A DNA stretch of 64,000 nt from Pithys albifrons albifrons (lineage: Eukaryota > Chordata > Aves > Passeriformes > Thamnophilidae), in the NCBI RefSeq assembly GCF_047495875.1, contig NC_092467.1, positions 18,184,566 through 18,248,565 of the forward strand, read 5' to 3'. The notes under the pieces are model-generated. The model was not told where the DNA came from. It saw only the letters and a program-made list of their open reading frames with translations, and did not search any database. A program made the position numbers and the translations under genes. Shown here piece by piece: positions 1 to 13,164 of the stretch (position 1 is its first letter; each line of letters opens with the position of its first letter).

Positions 1-3000
1 GACCTAAGTGTTCCATAAAAGCTTTTATTGAATTAGAGGCCAACAGAAATGTGTGCACCTTTTGATTCCAATGAAATCAACCTGTGGGTTTTTTTAACAA
101 ATAGTCTTTTCTGAAAGTGAAACTGGCTGGAAGCAAAAGTGAAACTTTATTGCTTTTCCTTGTTCAAACTGAGAGAAACAGAAATAGTAAATGGAGGTCA
201 TAGGTAGTGCTAATTAAATGGAATTAAAAATATTAATTTTTTTACCATAGCAATGCCACTTCCAGTAGTACAGTGAAGAAATCAGAGTGTTTGCTGTTGC
301 CCTTATCAGATTGACAGAGCCCTTTTGATCTTTGGTTTGAGCTTTATGTAGCTCTTCTCTTTTCATAACAATTCTCTTGCTCAACTCCAGTATTTCATGA
401 TTGTAAATACCTGTAAGATGCAAGTTGCTGTAGTTTCTGACTGTAAGAGGTAGACTAGTGTAAATTGTGCAAAGAAAGGGAATAACTTACTCTGGAATGA
501 GTGCAGCCGTGTACTGTCATTGGCTACAGGAAGAGGGATGCTCTCTTGTGCCTGTGTGTGCTGAGAAAGGTGAAGTCTGAGTTAAAGCAGATCAGGCCTG
601 CTTTATTTTACACACTCCTGTTGGCTGTTTGGCTGAAAATTCTGCCTGATCCTGAAATCTGTTTCTGTTGTTGGGATGGTAACTTGCACACATTTCTTTT
701 GCCACTTATACCCACAAACAGCCACGTGTTACTTGCTGTGCAGCTGCAGCTCTGCCTGTGAGCTACACATGGGTGACTGTAAGTCTTGGGAAAGGGTGTA
801 CCTGCTTTGCCATCCCTTGAGTTGGTTGGGCTCAGTTTAAGTAGCACATTATGCAGTGTGGGTTAGATTAATGTACTTGTATCGAGTACTGGTAGTACAT
901 GGGACTCAGAGAGAAGAGAGAATATATGTGGATAGCTGATAGTATTTTTTTAATGTCTCCTAAACTGAAATAAAGAGGTCTGTGACCCTCTACATTCCTT
1001 TAGCAGTATACAGGAGTTTGTGTCTGTGTAATTCCTTCTGTTGCGAGCTTTCTCTTTGCTTGTTATTTATGACCTATAGATATTCCCACATATACCTGCT
1101 ACATGGACTCCCTCCTCCTTCCCTTGGCAGTAATGCTGACACTTGGCAGGAACAAGGACCTTTTCTTGCCCCTTTTATTAAGAGTGAACTTCCAGTACAT
1201 AAACAGATTCTTTTTTAACTAATTTAATATGCACGGTTTATCTTATTTGTTTTGTCTTTCTTCCAGCTCCATCTTGAAATGACTCACTGTAAAAGATTTA
1301 TGGAAATTTTTGAAGTTCCTAATGGAAGCTCTGATCCAGCCTCTAGCAGGACAGGAAACTGTAGTCCAATAATACTAAGTCTTCTTAATTTTTAAATGTT
1401 TCCATACTTCCTTTCCTTGTGGAATAGGTGAGAAAACCTATTGCTTCCACTACGTAGTGCATCACAAAACCTCACTCCTTCCATGTAATTTTAAATCCCA
1501 GCCCATCTGGTGATTCCTGGATTTTAGGCTCTGAATATGAGTTCAGCACTTTCAAATGAATCACTCAGAGCAGTACTTCTGTCAAAGAGTCTTTTTTTCC
1601 CCCCTGGTAGGTTTTCCTGATTTTACTGATGCAGACCCTGTAAATGCAGAGGAAAATATTAAAATTTTCAATTTTTTTTCATGTTTCTTTAAAGCACTTG
1701 TTCTTTTTCTATTGTATTTTACTGCAACAAAGATGTGTGGGATATGATACTTTTGCATGTAACTGGCCTTGTTCTTACTTATTTGTGATTGCATCAAGAT
1801 TTTAATAGACACTTCAGTGTTTTAGTGAAGACCTGTCTTTTGAGGAGCAATTTTTACCTTTTTTCATGAGCAGTTAGTGGGGTAGAGATTCTCCTTTTCA
1901 TCTGCTGTCTGTGGACAGTTCTCTTCAAAAGCAAGTTAATGGATAATGTCCCAGCTCTCACCAGGAAGTTTGGGTTTTAATAACCTGCCTGCTTATTAGA
2001 ACATATTATCAACTCCAAAAACAGAAACACTGAAAATAAATAACGAGCTGGGATACATTTGCAGTTTTGATCATTAGCACACAGCCTTGATCTTCATCCT
2101 TAGTTTCTTATTGATGCTGGTTGGATTGATGAAGTAGGATGTGGATTGATTAAATAGGGAGTAAAGGAATTCACAAAGCTTTCTTTATTAACTTTATCCC
2201 AAGGGTGGTTGTTCAGTGCCATGCTGCTTCCTTCCAGGCAGGCAGACAGAGGTGTGTGGGGCCAGTTCTTTTGCTGAGCTCGGAAGGGCAGAGACACTTT
2301 TCTGGTCAGTCTGGGTGAGGATTGCTGCAGTTCAATGCAGAGAAACACAAAACTGCCAAGGGAGGCTTCTGAAAAAATCTTGCCTATATAATGATTACAA
2401 ATAAAAAAAGTCAAAATATATATGGGAAGTATCATCATTTACTTCTAATATTTCATTCATAGGACTATTCACATCTTAAAAAGGGAAAAAATACAGACAA
2501 TGATTTTGCAGTCAGATCTGGGTATCTCCTTACTTGCACTGAGTTAACTGAGAGTGAGGATCATTTTAGTGAAAATTCTTAACTTACATTTTTTTGTTCG
2601 AAATATATAGAACAGCTTCTCTTTTTGCATAACAGTATAGACTTTGAAATAAATTTGAGATCCTAAAAATATTATTTTAAAGGGTTTACTCTTTTAAAAT
2701 GTAACCATTTCTTATAACCCTTTGGATAATATTTTCAGTAGAGCATTTAAATGAATCACGTATGGGAAGATATATTAAATGTGGAGATTTTGTTTGGCTT
2801 TTGTAAACCTGAATCTTCTGTGGAGTAAAAGGGTCTGACAAAGAAACAGTGAAAATGAAACCAACAGGAAGAGGAAAAGAACAATTAAAAAAATCGTCAA
2901 CCATCTTCGTTCACAAACAGTGAGTTCCTGAGCCAGAGCTATTTGATCCTCCTCATTTCTGGGAGGAGTGTGGAGAGGAAAGACAGGCCTGTTGTCTGTG

Positions 3001-3319
3001 CTGTCTTTGCAGATGCTTATTGCCTACCTGCTCCAGTGTGATGGTTGATCTGCTCAGATGAGAACCCTTAACGTGTATTCCTCAAAAAGTGAACTGGACT
3101 GTCTTAATTGATTTAAATAATACTGTCACTGTAAGTAGGGTTCATTTTCACTGAAACAGGTGATGACATAAACAAGCAGCCTTAGCTAAAGCTTTAATAT
3201 GACCCCCAGCAATGAGTTGCTGAGAATAGTAGCCTTTTCAGCCTGCAGAGCTGTGAGGAGAGGAGGATCTGGGAACACGATGTCTTTGGTCCACATTGAA
3301 AGGCAGATGATTGAGAAAG
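1..3319. other. Noncoding DNA, nothing assigned
   Basis: AT-rich single-copy-looking sequence with short homopolymer T and A runs. The open frames here are all under 115 codons. They have high Cys/Leu/Phe content and no paired splice signals that I find convincing. I see no recognisable repeat, RNA gene or promoter. It is most simply read as intron or intergenic DNA. Confidence 0.6.
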
Positions 3320-4250
3320 GACATCAGATGAGACATATTAAACCCAAAAGCTCATCTAGCCCTATCCCTGTCTCAGATTGTAAAAAGTAAAGGATATAGC
3401 CAATCCCTCTGGAATGCTCTTCTCAACACCAACAGTCTGTTGTAGCCTTGCTGAGCCAGAAGAGAGGCTTTTCTGCTTGGTAGACCTTTGTAATTTTTTT
3501 CAAGAATCCAGTCACAGAACTTGTTCAAACCTTTGCATCCACAGTGGCCTCCTTCTTTAAGGTGCTCCACAGGTGGCCTGTACATTACACAGGTTTGAGT
3601 GTGGGATCTGCTCACGTTGCTTGATGCTTCTGAGCTCTTATGTTGGAAGAAGCAGTGAATGGATCCCCATTTACTCTTGCCACATGACTCAGGATACGTT
3701 TGTCATATCCTCCCTGTTGTATGTCTTCCATACTGGAGGATCCCATTGGATTGTTTCCCCTGTCCAGCAGTCATTCTTCAGCTGTTTATTATTCTTGCTA
3801 TTGTTCTCCATGCCTTTTCTGTTTGTATATCCATTTTAGAAGTGGGTTCAGAACCAGATACAAGATCTCTGTGGATTTATGCACTGATACAATTGTGCTC
3901 TCTGTTTCTTTCACAGTGATTTCTAACATTTAATTTGCTGTTTTCTTCTGACAACTGTCTTTGAGCTGAGGTTTTCATTGTCTTTATACTATCTGTATTA
4001 CTTCACTGGCCATTTTATTACCTATGCTATGCTGTCGAGATCTTCCTCTTGGTGCAGTAATGAACTTGGAGACCATCATTTTATATGTAAAGTCAGAATT
4101 GCTGATTTCAATGTGTGTCCCTTTACATTTACTTACATTAAATTTCATTGATCATTTTGTCAGCCAGTGATTTGTTTTATAAAATCATTTTGTGTTTCTT
4201 CACAGGCAGCCCATGTCTTTGCTACCTTTGACATCTTTCCAGCCTCTGGG
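3320..4250 (-). mobile_element. Ancient CR1 LINE, 3' portion, minus strand
   Basis: This is a non-LTR retrotransposon relic. Read on the plus strand it follows, in order, the reverse complement of the old CR1 type common in turtles, crocodilians and birds. It starts with a CATCTAGCCC block near 3353 (complement of the 'gggctagatgg' block near CR1 3' ends). A GTGCTCCACAGG block follows near 3562 and TCATATCCTCCC near 3702. Then come TTTCTAACATTTAATTTGCT near 3919, CATCATTTTATATGTA near 4073, and ATTAAATTTCATTGATCATT near 4137. The co-linear order over about 900 bases makes chance unlikely. The copy is heavily diverged and full of indels, so it is old and inactive. Several short plus-strand open frames inside it (3573-3933) are chance frames in dead repeat sequence. 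Family assignment comes from memory of the consensus; the exact ends are approximate. Confidence 0.75.
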
Positions 4251-6275
4251 TGAAACATCTGAATCCCCAGCCTTACTTCTGGAGCCCCTTTAGAAGCAGA
4301 CTTCCTAAAACCACTGCTGGATGATGCTAACTGATGCCAAAAGTGTAAGTTCCAGACAGCAGGGTGAAAAAAAGTTTTGGAGTCAGGTTCCTGAAGGTAG
4401 AAAGCCGATGTACTTATGCATTGTGCAGCTTTAGTAATTGATAGAAGTAGCTAAGACAGAGCTCTTGAATGACTGTGTAGCGTGCTGAAGAATATTTTTC
4501 ACCAGTTGGGCCTCTCTCCATATGTACAGAATAGTTGCTGTAACTCTATTGTACGATATAAATTAATGATTTTTGTAGTGGTTATCCGCTCTACCATTAT
4601 TATGTGACCAATCTCCATTACTAGATCTAACTCAAACTTTTACAATGGCAATGTATGCAGCTTTGTATTCCAGAGCATTGCCTGCTCTTTGGGCAATAAG
4701 ACCTGATCAGACGCATTGGCCACCAGAGCAGGCCTTCATGTGTTCATCAAACATGAGACTGGAGATAGCAGTCTGGGTCTGCATCCCCAGAAGACTCAGG
4801 TTTCAGGGTGGCCATACAGTCCCAAAATTGTTTTCCTGGGGTGAGCATGAATAATTGTGAATTTTATGGGATACCAAAAAGCAGTTTGTCTTGTTTTTCT
4901 CCAACTGTTCATAGATAAATAGTAAAGGGTGGGAAGAGACATTGAAGTGACAGTCATTTCCCATCCAGATTTTAACTAATGCTTCAGATATTCAGACTGG
5001 TGATGCTGTGGTGTGTTCTTCTGCCATTAATACAGGAGCTGCTATGAAATTCTTTATTTTTTCCTTTTGATTCTGAGCCAGTTGTTCTCCTTCTCACATT
5101 GACTTATCTGGCAAATGAGCCATTTGGATCTTTTGTTTTATGACAGAAGAACTGTGGGACAATAAGCATTGGATGGAAGTGGTGTTTTCAAATGATCTCC
5201 AGACTAAAATTACAGCTGCTGTTCTCTGTGACCTACCAGATGTTCTAGTGCTTTCGGAGGCATAGTGGCCTTGGACTGTACAGGCATGATCTTCCACAGG
5301 AAGCTGTGTCTGAGGGCTAAGGCTTCAGTATGGATGATTTGAGGAATCTTGCCCTTTGGTGGCCAGAAGTAGGTACCTACACTGTGACTGAGAGGAAATC
5401 CATTCTGTCGCTTTGGCGATTCCACAGTGAGTTCACGCTGGGGAGGAAAAAGTAGATCCTGAGTGTTTACTATTCCGTGTTTATTCTTTTTATTAGAAAG
5501 TGAAAGATCACGGCTGCACAGCTGCCAATTAAATGAGATAAAAGTATTAATTTATCTGACAGACTTCGAAATCCGTTTCCCCAAACATTTTATTTTGTCA
5601 GTGAATTAGCCCTGACAAACTTTTATTTCTCACACAGCTTTCCCAAGCGCTGGACTTCATTTTCTCATTCAGCCTCTTTTTCTTAAAAGAGATATTGGGA
5701 GGATAAATGCATCAGATGCATTGTTTGTGACGAACTGGGGAAGATTCCAAACATCCTGCTGCCAGGAGAAGTTAGCTGGAAGGGAAGTGCCACATGTATA
5801 ACCCCAGGGGAAGATAATTAGGAAAGGTTTGGAGCACAGTGACTTGCCATGGAAAGACACAAGGGTGGTCTGGGCAGCATGGCAAAGCATCCTTCACAGG
5901 AATTGCAGCTTAAGTCACTTTTCTGTTTGTATTCATTGCTCAAAATTGCAAAATGCTGTGAAATAAATCGTGTCCTCTGTATCATCTACTTCTCTATTGA
6001 GGAGGAAAAATTCTGTCAGAAGGAGAACCTCTATCCTGTCCTGTGTTATAGAGAACAACTTTTTCAACTTCCCTAAAAAACCCTGTTTAAGCAGTTGCTT
6101 GCTTTATAGTTTCAGTATATATAAGGGAGACCCAAACGATCCTACAGAATCTATACAGATGCATATCCTGAAATTCTCATGGGTCCCTGAGGCCTGGACA
6201 AATTTTGCCTTGGAGCAAAAGAACTCTTAATGTTCTTCTTTGTTGTTGGGTTTTTTTCCCCTTTTTTTGCCTCTG

Positions 6276-6319
6276 GAAGAATGAAATCAGTTATCACTGC
6301 TGTGATAACTTCATACTTC
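6276..6319. other. Short hairpin with perfect 9-bp inner stem
   Basis: The inner arms AGTTATCAC (6289-6297) and GTGATAACT (6302-6310) are perfect reverse complements around a TGCT loop. A 4-nt bulge on the 5' side (AATC, 6285-6288) separates this from an outer stem of ATGA/TCAT and GAAG/CTTC with one A/A mismatch. In total 17 base pairs form within 44 bases. The inner arms share about 10-11 bases with the two arms of the vertebrate miR-101 precursor. The loop is far too short for Dicer processing, however, and the miR-101-3p seed is absent, so I do not call it a microRNA. Confidence 0.5.
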
Positions 6320-7982
6320 TACAGTATATGATGCGAAACTGTAAACTTGGCTTGCAGAGCAGTTGATTTGTTCCTCTAACTTTTGTTTATTACTGGCATA
6401 TGGATATGAAAGGGCATAATTTTGGTAGCTAGATCTAATCAGCACTTTGTATATAAAGTGTGTGAAAAACATACATCAATAGCAGTCCATCTTTGTGTGT
6501 CTGCATTCCAGATCGTTGTGTAGTGTAAGTTAACTGTTCCTTTCATTTCTCCTGGAGCCCAGCTGGTCTTGCTTAATTTCACACTATTTTATATTCTGTT
6601 TATTACTGAGGCCAACAAGTATTTTATTTTAGCTGTTTGTACATATTAAACAAACATGGGATCCGGGTGGAATGTCTCTGGCAGAAACATGCTAATTCCT
6701 TATACCCTCAGAGTCCATTCCACACTTGAAGGAGTGGACTCAGCCAACTAAATTAGGCACCCAAACAGGAAAACCACAGACACACGATTACACTTTTAGC
6801 CAAAGCTAAACGGTGCAGCATGAAAGTCGTGTTGTTGTTTGGCTTTTTCACAGTGAGGCCTGTGTGAACAGAGACAGCTGGCAGCATCTCTGGCAGAGCC
6901 TGCCCGTGGGACGCAGGAGAAAGGGAATTCCTGCTTCATGGAGCTGGCAGGATCAGTTTAGTTCTCCTCCATGAAAAGATCATAGGTATGCAGGAACAAA
7001 ACAGCACATTTCAGTTTCCAGATAGTGTCTTTTGTGTCCAGAGACTGGAAAAGTAAGGATTTTAGGCTTTATTTTTCCATGGGCTTCTGCTGTGGTTGAG
7101 GTCAGCAGTCCATGAGCACTATTCACAACATTCATGAATCTCACAGAGCTGCTCATAAGGTTAGACTGTCAGGAGAAGTGGTGAGTACCCCTCGTGCTGG
7201 CTGGCTGGTGGCTTGGTGTTTAGGATACATGCACAGGAGATACTAATTTGGGCGTTTGCATGAACATTTCAAACCCAGTCTTGTTAGATTTAAAAAGAAA
7301 GGACACTGCGATAAAACTCCATTTAAAATAAAAGAGTAGGCTTGCAGTTTTCATTGAATACTGTGGTGCAGACAATCCTGTGGTGTTATTGCTGGATAGC
7401 TGGAGACACCATTCAGATACCTGAGCACCTGTCAGTCAGGGAGGTAGAGATTTAGATCCAGTCTGTGTTCATTCATCTTGTTGGCTAGTTCTGGGGGCTC
7501 CATGTGAGACCACTGTGCCAGCTGTTACTGCCAGCATTTCCTAAAGTTCTCTTTCTTTGGTTAGGAAACTTAGGCATTAACACAGGTTTTGTTATGCACC
7601 ACTTCAGTGGCTGGATGTCCAAAAGTTGGGTGTACCTCTCTGCAACTTGTAGTACTTCATTTACCTAACCCTTAGCTGCTAGGATGGTATGTACATTTAG
7701 GAACCCTTAAGGGAGGTAGAAATCTGAATATATGTTGCTAGACCAGTTCTTTAGGGAGTGGCAGTGAATGATCATTGTGACTCTGGTCTGTCATGATACA
7801 GCACAGCTGTGTTACTTTATTTATTGTTACTAGAGACTGAGCTGTATATTGTGTTCTTATGCTGCCATTGCCAGACTATAGCTGGAGAGTGCTTGGGACT
7901 ATGAACTAGTGCTCAGTAAAGCTGTCTGGTTTCACACTGTGTCCTTTGTGGAGTGTATTAAACTGTGAGCTGTATTGACCTC

Positions 7983-7995
7983 TTTTTTTTTTTTT
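7983..7995 (+). repeat. Poly-T tract (T13)
   Basis: An uninterrupted run of 13 T. It could be the tail of a minus-strand retroposed sequence, but I recognise no element next to it. Confidence 0.8.
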
Positions 7996-8277
7996 ATTCT
8001 GAGGAAAGTTTGAGTGGTGTTTTTAACTCTGAAACTGTAAGCAGTTTGGTCCTTGGCTACCTTAAAGACACAGCTTCACATGGGGTGCTGCAGTGATTTA
8101 GACTGGCTGCAGTAACCAAACTAGCAGTACCCTCATTTACCTGGGAAAGAGCTTGTTACTTTCTTTAAAATTCTTCAGATCTGAAAATTATTTTCCGCTC
8201 CAAAATAGGCCAGGCTTCTTGATTTCGCCCATGCCTCTAATAGTAGCTATTTTATTGTCAAAAGAACTTTCCTAAGT

Positions 8278-8312
8278 TGTTTGTTTTTTGGTTTGTTTGT
8301 TGGTTTTTTTTT
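8278..8312 (+). repeat. TTTG-rich low-complexity tract
   Basis: A run of T with G spaced every three to six bases. It is simple sequence with no sign of function. Confidence 0.7.
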
Positions 8313-8644
8313 GCATGACAGATCTTTTTTCTGATGTTTTGATGGTATTGTAGATATTGATTACAAGTTTAGTATTGTTCCCTCAATGAAAAGTGCTTGG
8401 GCATGGTATTTATAGACTAAAATAACTCAAGAGTGATTAAAGGTGTATGACTCGTGGTTTCTCTGTGAACTGAAATTTTGTTAGTCTTTTCTCATGCTGG
8501 TGGATGGAAAAGGCCAAGCGATGGTTGTTTGCCTAATGAGGGCAGGATACAGCTGGGAGGAAGCTTGAAACTCTATTGCAGGGTCTGCAAACAATCTAGT
8601 CACATCAAATAGATGCCCACTGTTTGCCAAAAATCAGTGAAATA

Positions 8645-8671
8645 GGGAGATAATGAGGGAGATAATGAGGG
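8645..8671 (+). repeat. 12-bp tandem duplication
   Basis: The unit GGGAGATAATGA occurs at 8645-8656 and again at 8657-8668, followed by a partial GGG and then TAATGA. The two full copies are identical, which suggests a recent slippage event. Confidence 0.8.
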
Positions 8672-8961
8672 TAATGAAATAAAGAAAAAGAGAGAACTGT
8701 TGTTCTTTAAAGCAGTGACCTTTTGTGAGCTGTGTCATTTACACGGGTGTTTGTGTGAGTGTTGGCCCATGCTGATGTTACAGTACTTGGCTGTGCGATG
8801 GCTGCTGACCAAAGCCGGGAAGCTCCCCGTGCCTGGCCTCGCTCTAGGCTCGATAAGCTGGTGTAGTAATGCTGTAGTTAATGCATTCTGGAAAAGCTGA
8901 TACTTCTCTGCATTGGAAGGAACGCATTTTGGGCTAAATATTGAGAAATCACAGGTATGTT

Positions 8962-9073
8962 ATGCAAATCCTGGGTGTGCCAGCCAAGCCTGCAGAAGAA
9001 AACTCATTAGGATTAATCTCTAGCAGGGTGACTCATGCAAAGGGAATGAGGTACTTTCCTCCCTGAGTCAGCA
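8962..9073. promoter_or_regulatory. Possible enhancer: octamer and AP-1 motif cluster
   Basis: An exact octamer ATGCAAAT lies at 8962-8969, a bicoid-type GGATTA at about 9010, an AP-1 site TGACTCA at 9029-9035 directly followed by ATGCAAAG, and TGAGTCAGCA (AP-1/MARE-like) at 9064-9073. Two consensus AP-1 sites and two octamer-like sites within 112 bases are more than expected by chance in AT-rich DNA. Motif density alone does not prove an enhancer, and no chromatin or conservation data are available here. Confidence 0.2.
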
Positions 9074-12000
9074 GAGATTTGACATAGCTTTCAAAGGGGC
9101 TCCACTGGAATGCAGTCAGTTGCTTTGTGCAATAGGTATTCTAGTTTATTTAATTTGGAACTGCTTGCTTTAGACCAGAGAATGCTATACTACATTGAGA
9201 GAGAGACGTAGCTACATACACTACTAATAGTTTTAAACCAAAATCTCTTAGTCAGTTTGGGAGAAATGAGGTACATAATTATCCAGTGTACATTAAGAGA
9301 ACTAAAGACAGCAGCATATGAAGCTGTTTTACCTCCTGCTCTGCTCTTTTGCCAGAATTTTATGTTTGAGGAACCATATTTACAAGTGAGGCATTCGTTA
9401 TATCCCAATTCTGTCTGGTTTTCACAGTGACTTCCACGTGTAATGTCAGGAAAATTAGTTGCAACTCAAGGTTACTATTGTGGTATTTTAGGAAGGAGTA
9501 GCTAAAGAAGGCTCATTTTATTAACAGCTCTCCTAAGCCTTTCTTAGGTGGAATATTACTTACTGGTAACATTTATGTAAGAAAACAGGATTTTTTTCTT
9601 GCAAATGCTGCAGTCAGCTAATAGCAATCAAATTCTTTTCGGTGGTATGTAATTGTTAGCCCCATAAAAAGAAAAATAAACTGCTGTTTTTATCAATAAA
9701 GTTATATAGAGCCAAATACCAACACAAAGAAAATTTCAGTGTAATTTAAAATGTTTAATCATATTTCATTTTCAAGTCACCCACTGGCATTTGTAGTTTC
9801 AGATTGAGAACTTTATATTTTGCCTCTGCGTTTTCTTAAATTTTCATCTATATTACATGTTTCATTATGGATAACTTATCAGGCAGGATGAGGATATTTG
9901 GAGATCCTTTCTAAAACTCCTAATCGTTTTTCAAAGAAAGTTAACGGAAAGGGTAGATTTTCTTGATAATCCTTTCAAAATTAAAATATAACACAAAAAC
10001 ATTATGTTTAAGTGACATTAAGGGTCTTACTTAAACCACCTAAAGCTGGGAAATTCAAAGTGAGTAACTAACACTCTCTTGTAAACTGTCTTCATGTATT
10101 ACAGCTGACATGGGGAAGCAGAGGTTCAGAGAGCAGTTCAGATAATAATCTTAAGAGTCTGGATTTTGCCTGAGCCCTGGTAGTTGGGAGAACAGGATAG
10201 ATGTCTTTCCAGAGCTTTCTTTCTCATGAGAGTTACGGCATTTCCTTTTCATGGTCGTACTGAACATGGCTTTTCTCTGGCCAGTTTCTGCTTTCTTCCC
10301 TGGATAACAGCAAGGGCTGAGTAGCACACAAGTACTTTACAACAAATAGAAATGTAACATTTGAATCTGAACCCTGGAGGATCCTGATCCCAGGCTTGTT
10401 TTCTCTTCAATCTCTACTTAAAAGAAACCCAAACTAGCCAGAAGCAGAAGTATCAGAAGAATCCAGATTCCTTCTTGTTTTCATTTGAGGTGCGGTCTGA
10501 CCTTTTTTTTTGGCTGAAACCAGTTCAGTATGAAGCCAGTGTCTGTGTTTGCACACTTTGTTAGCTTGATATTGTCAGTATAGCAGATAAGCATTGGTTA
10601 GGCACAGCAGGACTTCCTTAGGGAGAATCTTTTGTAGAGTTTATCTACTCTAGAAGTTTATTAAAATTTTCCAAATATTCTGACATATCTAAGGAAGGGC
10701 AGGTGTTATATGTCTTAGTACTATTCCTTGAAGCTGAATGGCAGACTTTTGTTGTAGAAAGGGAAGTTTAGTAGTCTTGGGGTTTGTTGTTTTTTTTTTC
10801 AAATAAGCTAAAAATACAGTTAATTTGAGGCAGCAAAAAACCTTAGCCTTTCAGCCATTATGACTAAGGTTAGCCCATATTTTACAGAACTCTTTCAAGC
10901 AGAGCCTGCAGTCTTTGATTAATGTCAGAATCTCCTTTCAGTTTTTCTTTGGACACATTACTTTAAAATTTGCATAATTGTTTAAAGTTGCACATTTTGC
11001 TGATACTGGCCCTATTAAATAATACAAGAAAACACAACATTAAGTTACCTTACCAAAAGGATCAAAACAGAAAGGGCACGTTTATGCAGTTGTGTATTTT
11101 GTGAATCAGGGCAGTAATTGGAACATATTAACGATTTCCTTGGCTCCCCCTTATCCTGCTCCGCCCCTGCTCCCCCTGAAGCCATCTGTGTAAACTCTGA
11201 GGACGTGTGACACACTTTAAGCTGTCCAGTTCTCTGTAGCTCCTTGTAAAGTAATTTGGAATGATGATTCCTACTTGGTGAGATGTGCTCTGATATAAAC
11301 TCACACATACATGTAGCAGCACAGAAAGCATGAACATGTTAAGGATTTCACCTTTTAAGAAATGACAGAATAATTCCAGGACAACATGTCCTTCATGAGC
11401 AAAAACAACTAAGCTAAAGTGCTTTCAAGGCTGGCATGGCCTACTTCTCTTGTAGCAAGCTGCATAAATCATAAACTGCTAAGGGATTGATTCATACAGT
11501 GAGTGGTAACTGGAGTTTGTATAATGGTGTATATAAATGTGTGGATAACATACACATGCGCTGAACTGAATTCAATTCTTCATTACAGTTTGGCAACAGA
11601 ACTGAGGTAACAGAGCCCAGACCCTGACTTTTTGTACAGATAGAGAATGTAGGGGATGGACCATGTGCTTCCTTAATGAAGGGTAAGTAAGTTATTCCAT
11701 TTTCAGAGCTCTTCAAGAGGGGATTGTGATAGTTGGTAAGTTGGCCTCAGGCAAAACTTAGTGTGTTAGAAGTTCTCAGTCCTGGAATTAATGTTCCTGG
11801 CTTTAAAAAAGAAGAAAAAAAGGGTGAATAGACCTGTTTGAGGTGAATAGAAATGAAGTGTTGGCATTTCCATTATTTAAAAAAAAAGATGCCTTAGTTA
11901 AAAATAAAAACAATTCCCAAACAGAAATGTAATCCAGCTTTTTGAGTTCTCTCTTACCTCTCACAGTGTCATTGTGGTGAATAAATTGTTAAATTTCCTT

Positions 12001-12809
12001 CTATGTCTTTATGACCTGAAATCTTTCAGATGCTGCAGATAATCTGTATTAGTGGAATGATGTTTCTTTGTCTGAACACTTTAAGTGGACAGATTGCACA
12101 CATGCCCCAGTATTACCAAAGGCCAGGTGAATCCTGAAGAGCTGTAAGCAAGGGTAACTCAACTTCTGAAGGTTATTCAGAGATTTAAGCTACATGAAAA
12201 TTATACTTGTTGGAAATACCTACTCTTTGCAGGCAGGGGTCCTTCTTTTTCTTGCACATAATGTTAGGGCCGTGGTTTCAAAGGTACACTTAGTCAGCTT
12301 ATCTTTCTGCACAAAAACCTTTGCCCCTTAATGTGCAATGGCACATTGGTTGGTCTGGATAGGTAACATTTGCATGCATAGGCAGTACATTCTGTCATTT
12401 ATGCTTGTAGATAATAGAATTTACATGCACAAAACTCATTTGGACTTGGCCTCAGAACAGGTTGGGAGGACAGATATTTAAGATTTGAGGGACAGATGCA
12501 CAGTAGGGGACTGCTGGGGTAAATGATGGTCGAGTCTGCAATATTGAAATGGGGATGCTAAGGAAAGAATGAAGACAGTGCTCATCTGTGTTTGAGTTGT
12601 GCTGAAAGCAAAAGGAATTATAGCAAAGGTCACCTTTCATTGAGAAGAGAATTCTAACTTGGAACATGAAATTTTCTTTTCTGAAATATGTTTTTGCCCT
12701 ATGGTCTCTGTCCAGTGATGGCCTTTAATCCGTCTTTCATGAAATTTCAGCCAGAGCCTAGTGCTTCATGTCACTGATACCAAGTAATTTAACAGAGACT
12801 GCAGACATG

Positions 12810-12894
12810 TAAGGGTCAGTCCTTCAATTTAGGTGAGTTTAAGGCTCACTGAAGTAAATGCAGCAATTTCAGTTTTGTGCGAGCTGAGAAAATG
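12810..12894. mobile_element. Diverged palindromic MITE-like relic
   Basis: It begins with AAGGGTCAGTCCTTCAATTT and ends with a GAGCTGAGAAAATGT block. Between them lies CACTGAAGTAAATGCAG, an altered form of the central 'ctgaagtcaatg' block. This is the layout of the widespread sauropsid palindromic repeats (gggccagatcct...ctgaagtcaatg...aggatctggccc). The arms no longer pair well, so the copy is old. I know the family by its pattern and give no database name. Confidence 0.45.
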
Positions 12895-13164
12895 TGTTTG
12901 AATGTTTAGACTCTTTCAAAATTACTACTAATTATGGAGTATCCTTCTATTTGACCAGCTGGTTCTGAATTTTGGGGACATGTTTTACAGTGTAAGAGCA
13001 AGTTGTTTCCAGATCTAAATGTTTACATTTGAAACCCCAACTAAACAAAGCTTGTCACCTACTCCAGGGCCACAGCACAGAGGAAGGCATCATCTGAAAC
13101 CAGACTATGAAAAACCATTTACATTTTAATATCACAGTGGTCACTCAGCCTTGCCCACACCCAC

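Larger units (their letters stand above)
4251..12809. other. Noncoding DNA with small local structures
   Basis: No gene is supported. The stretch holds a short hairpin at 6276-6319, a T13 run at 7983-7995, a TTTG-rich low-complexity tract at 8278-8312, a 12-bp tandem duplication at 8645-8671, and a cluster of AP-1 and octamer-like motifs at 8962-9073. The rest is AT-rich DNA without a repeat I can name. Confidence 0.55.

Noticed and set aside
3573..3933. Three overlapping plus-strand frames of 77-88 codons
   Set aside because: All lie antisense within the old CR1 copy.
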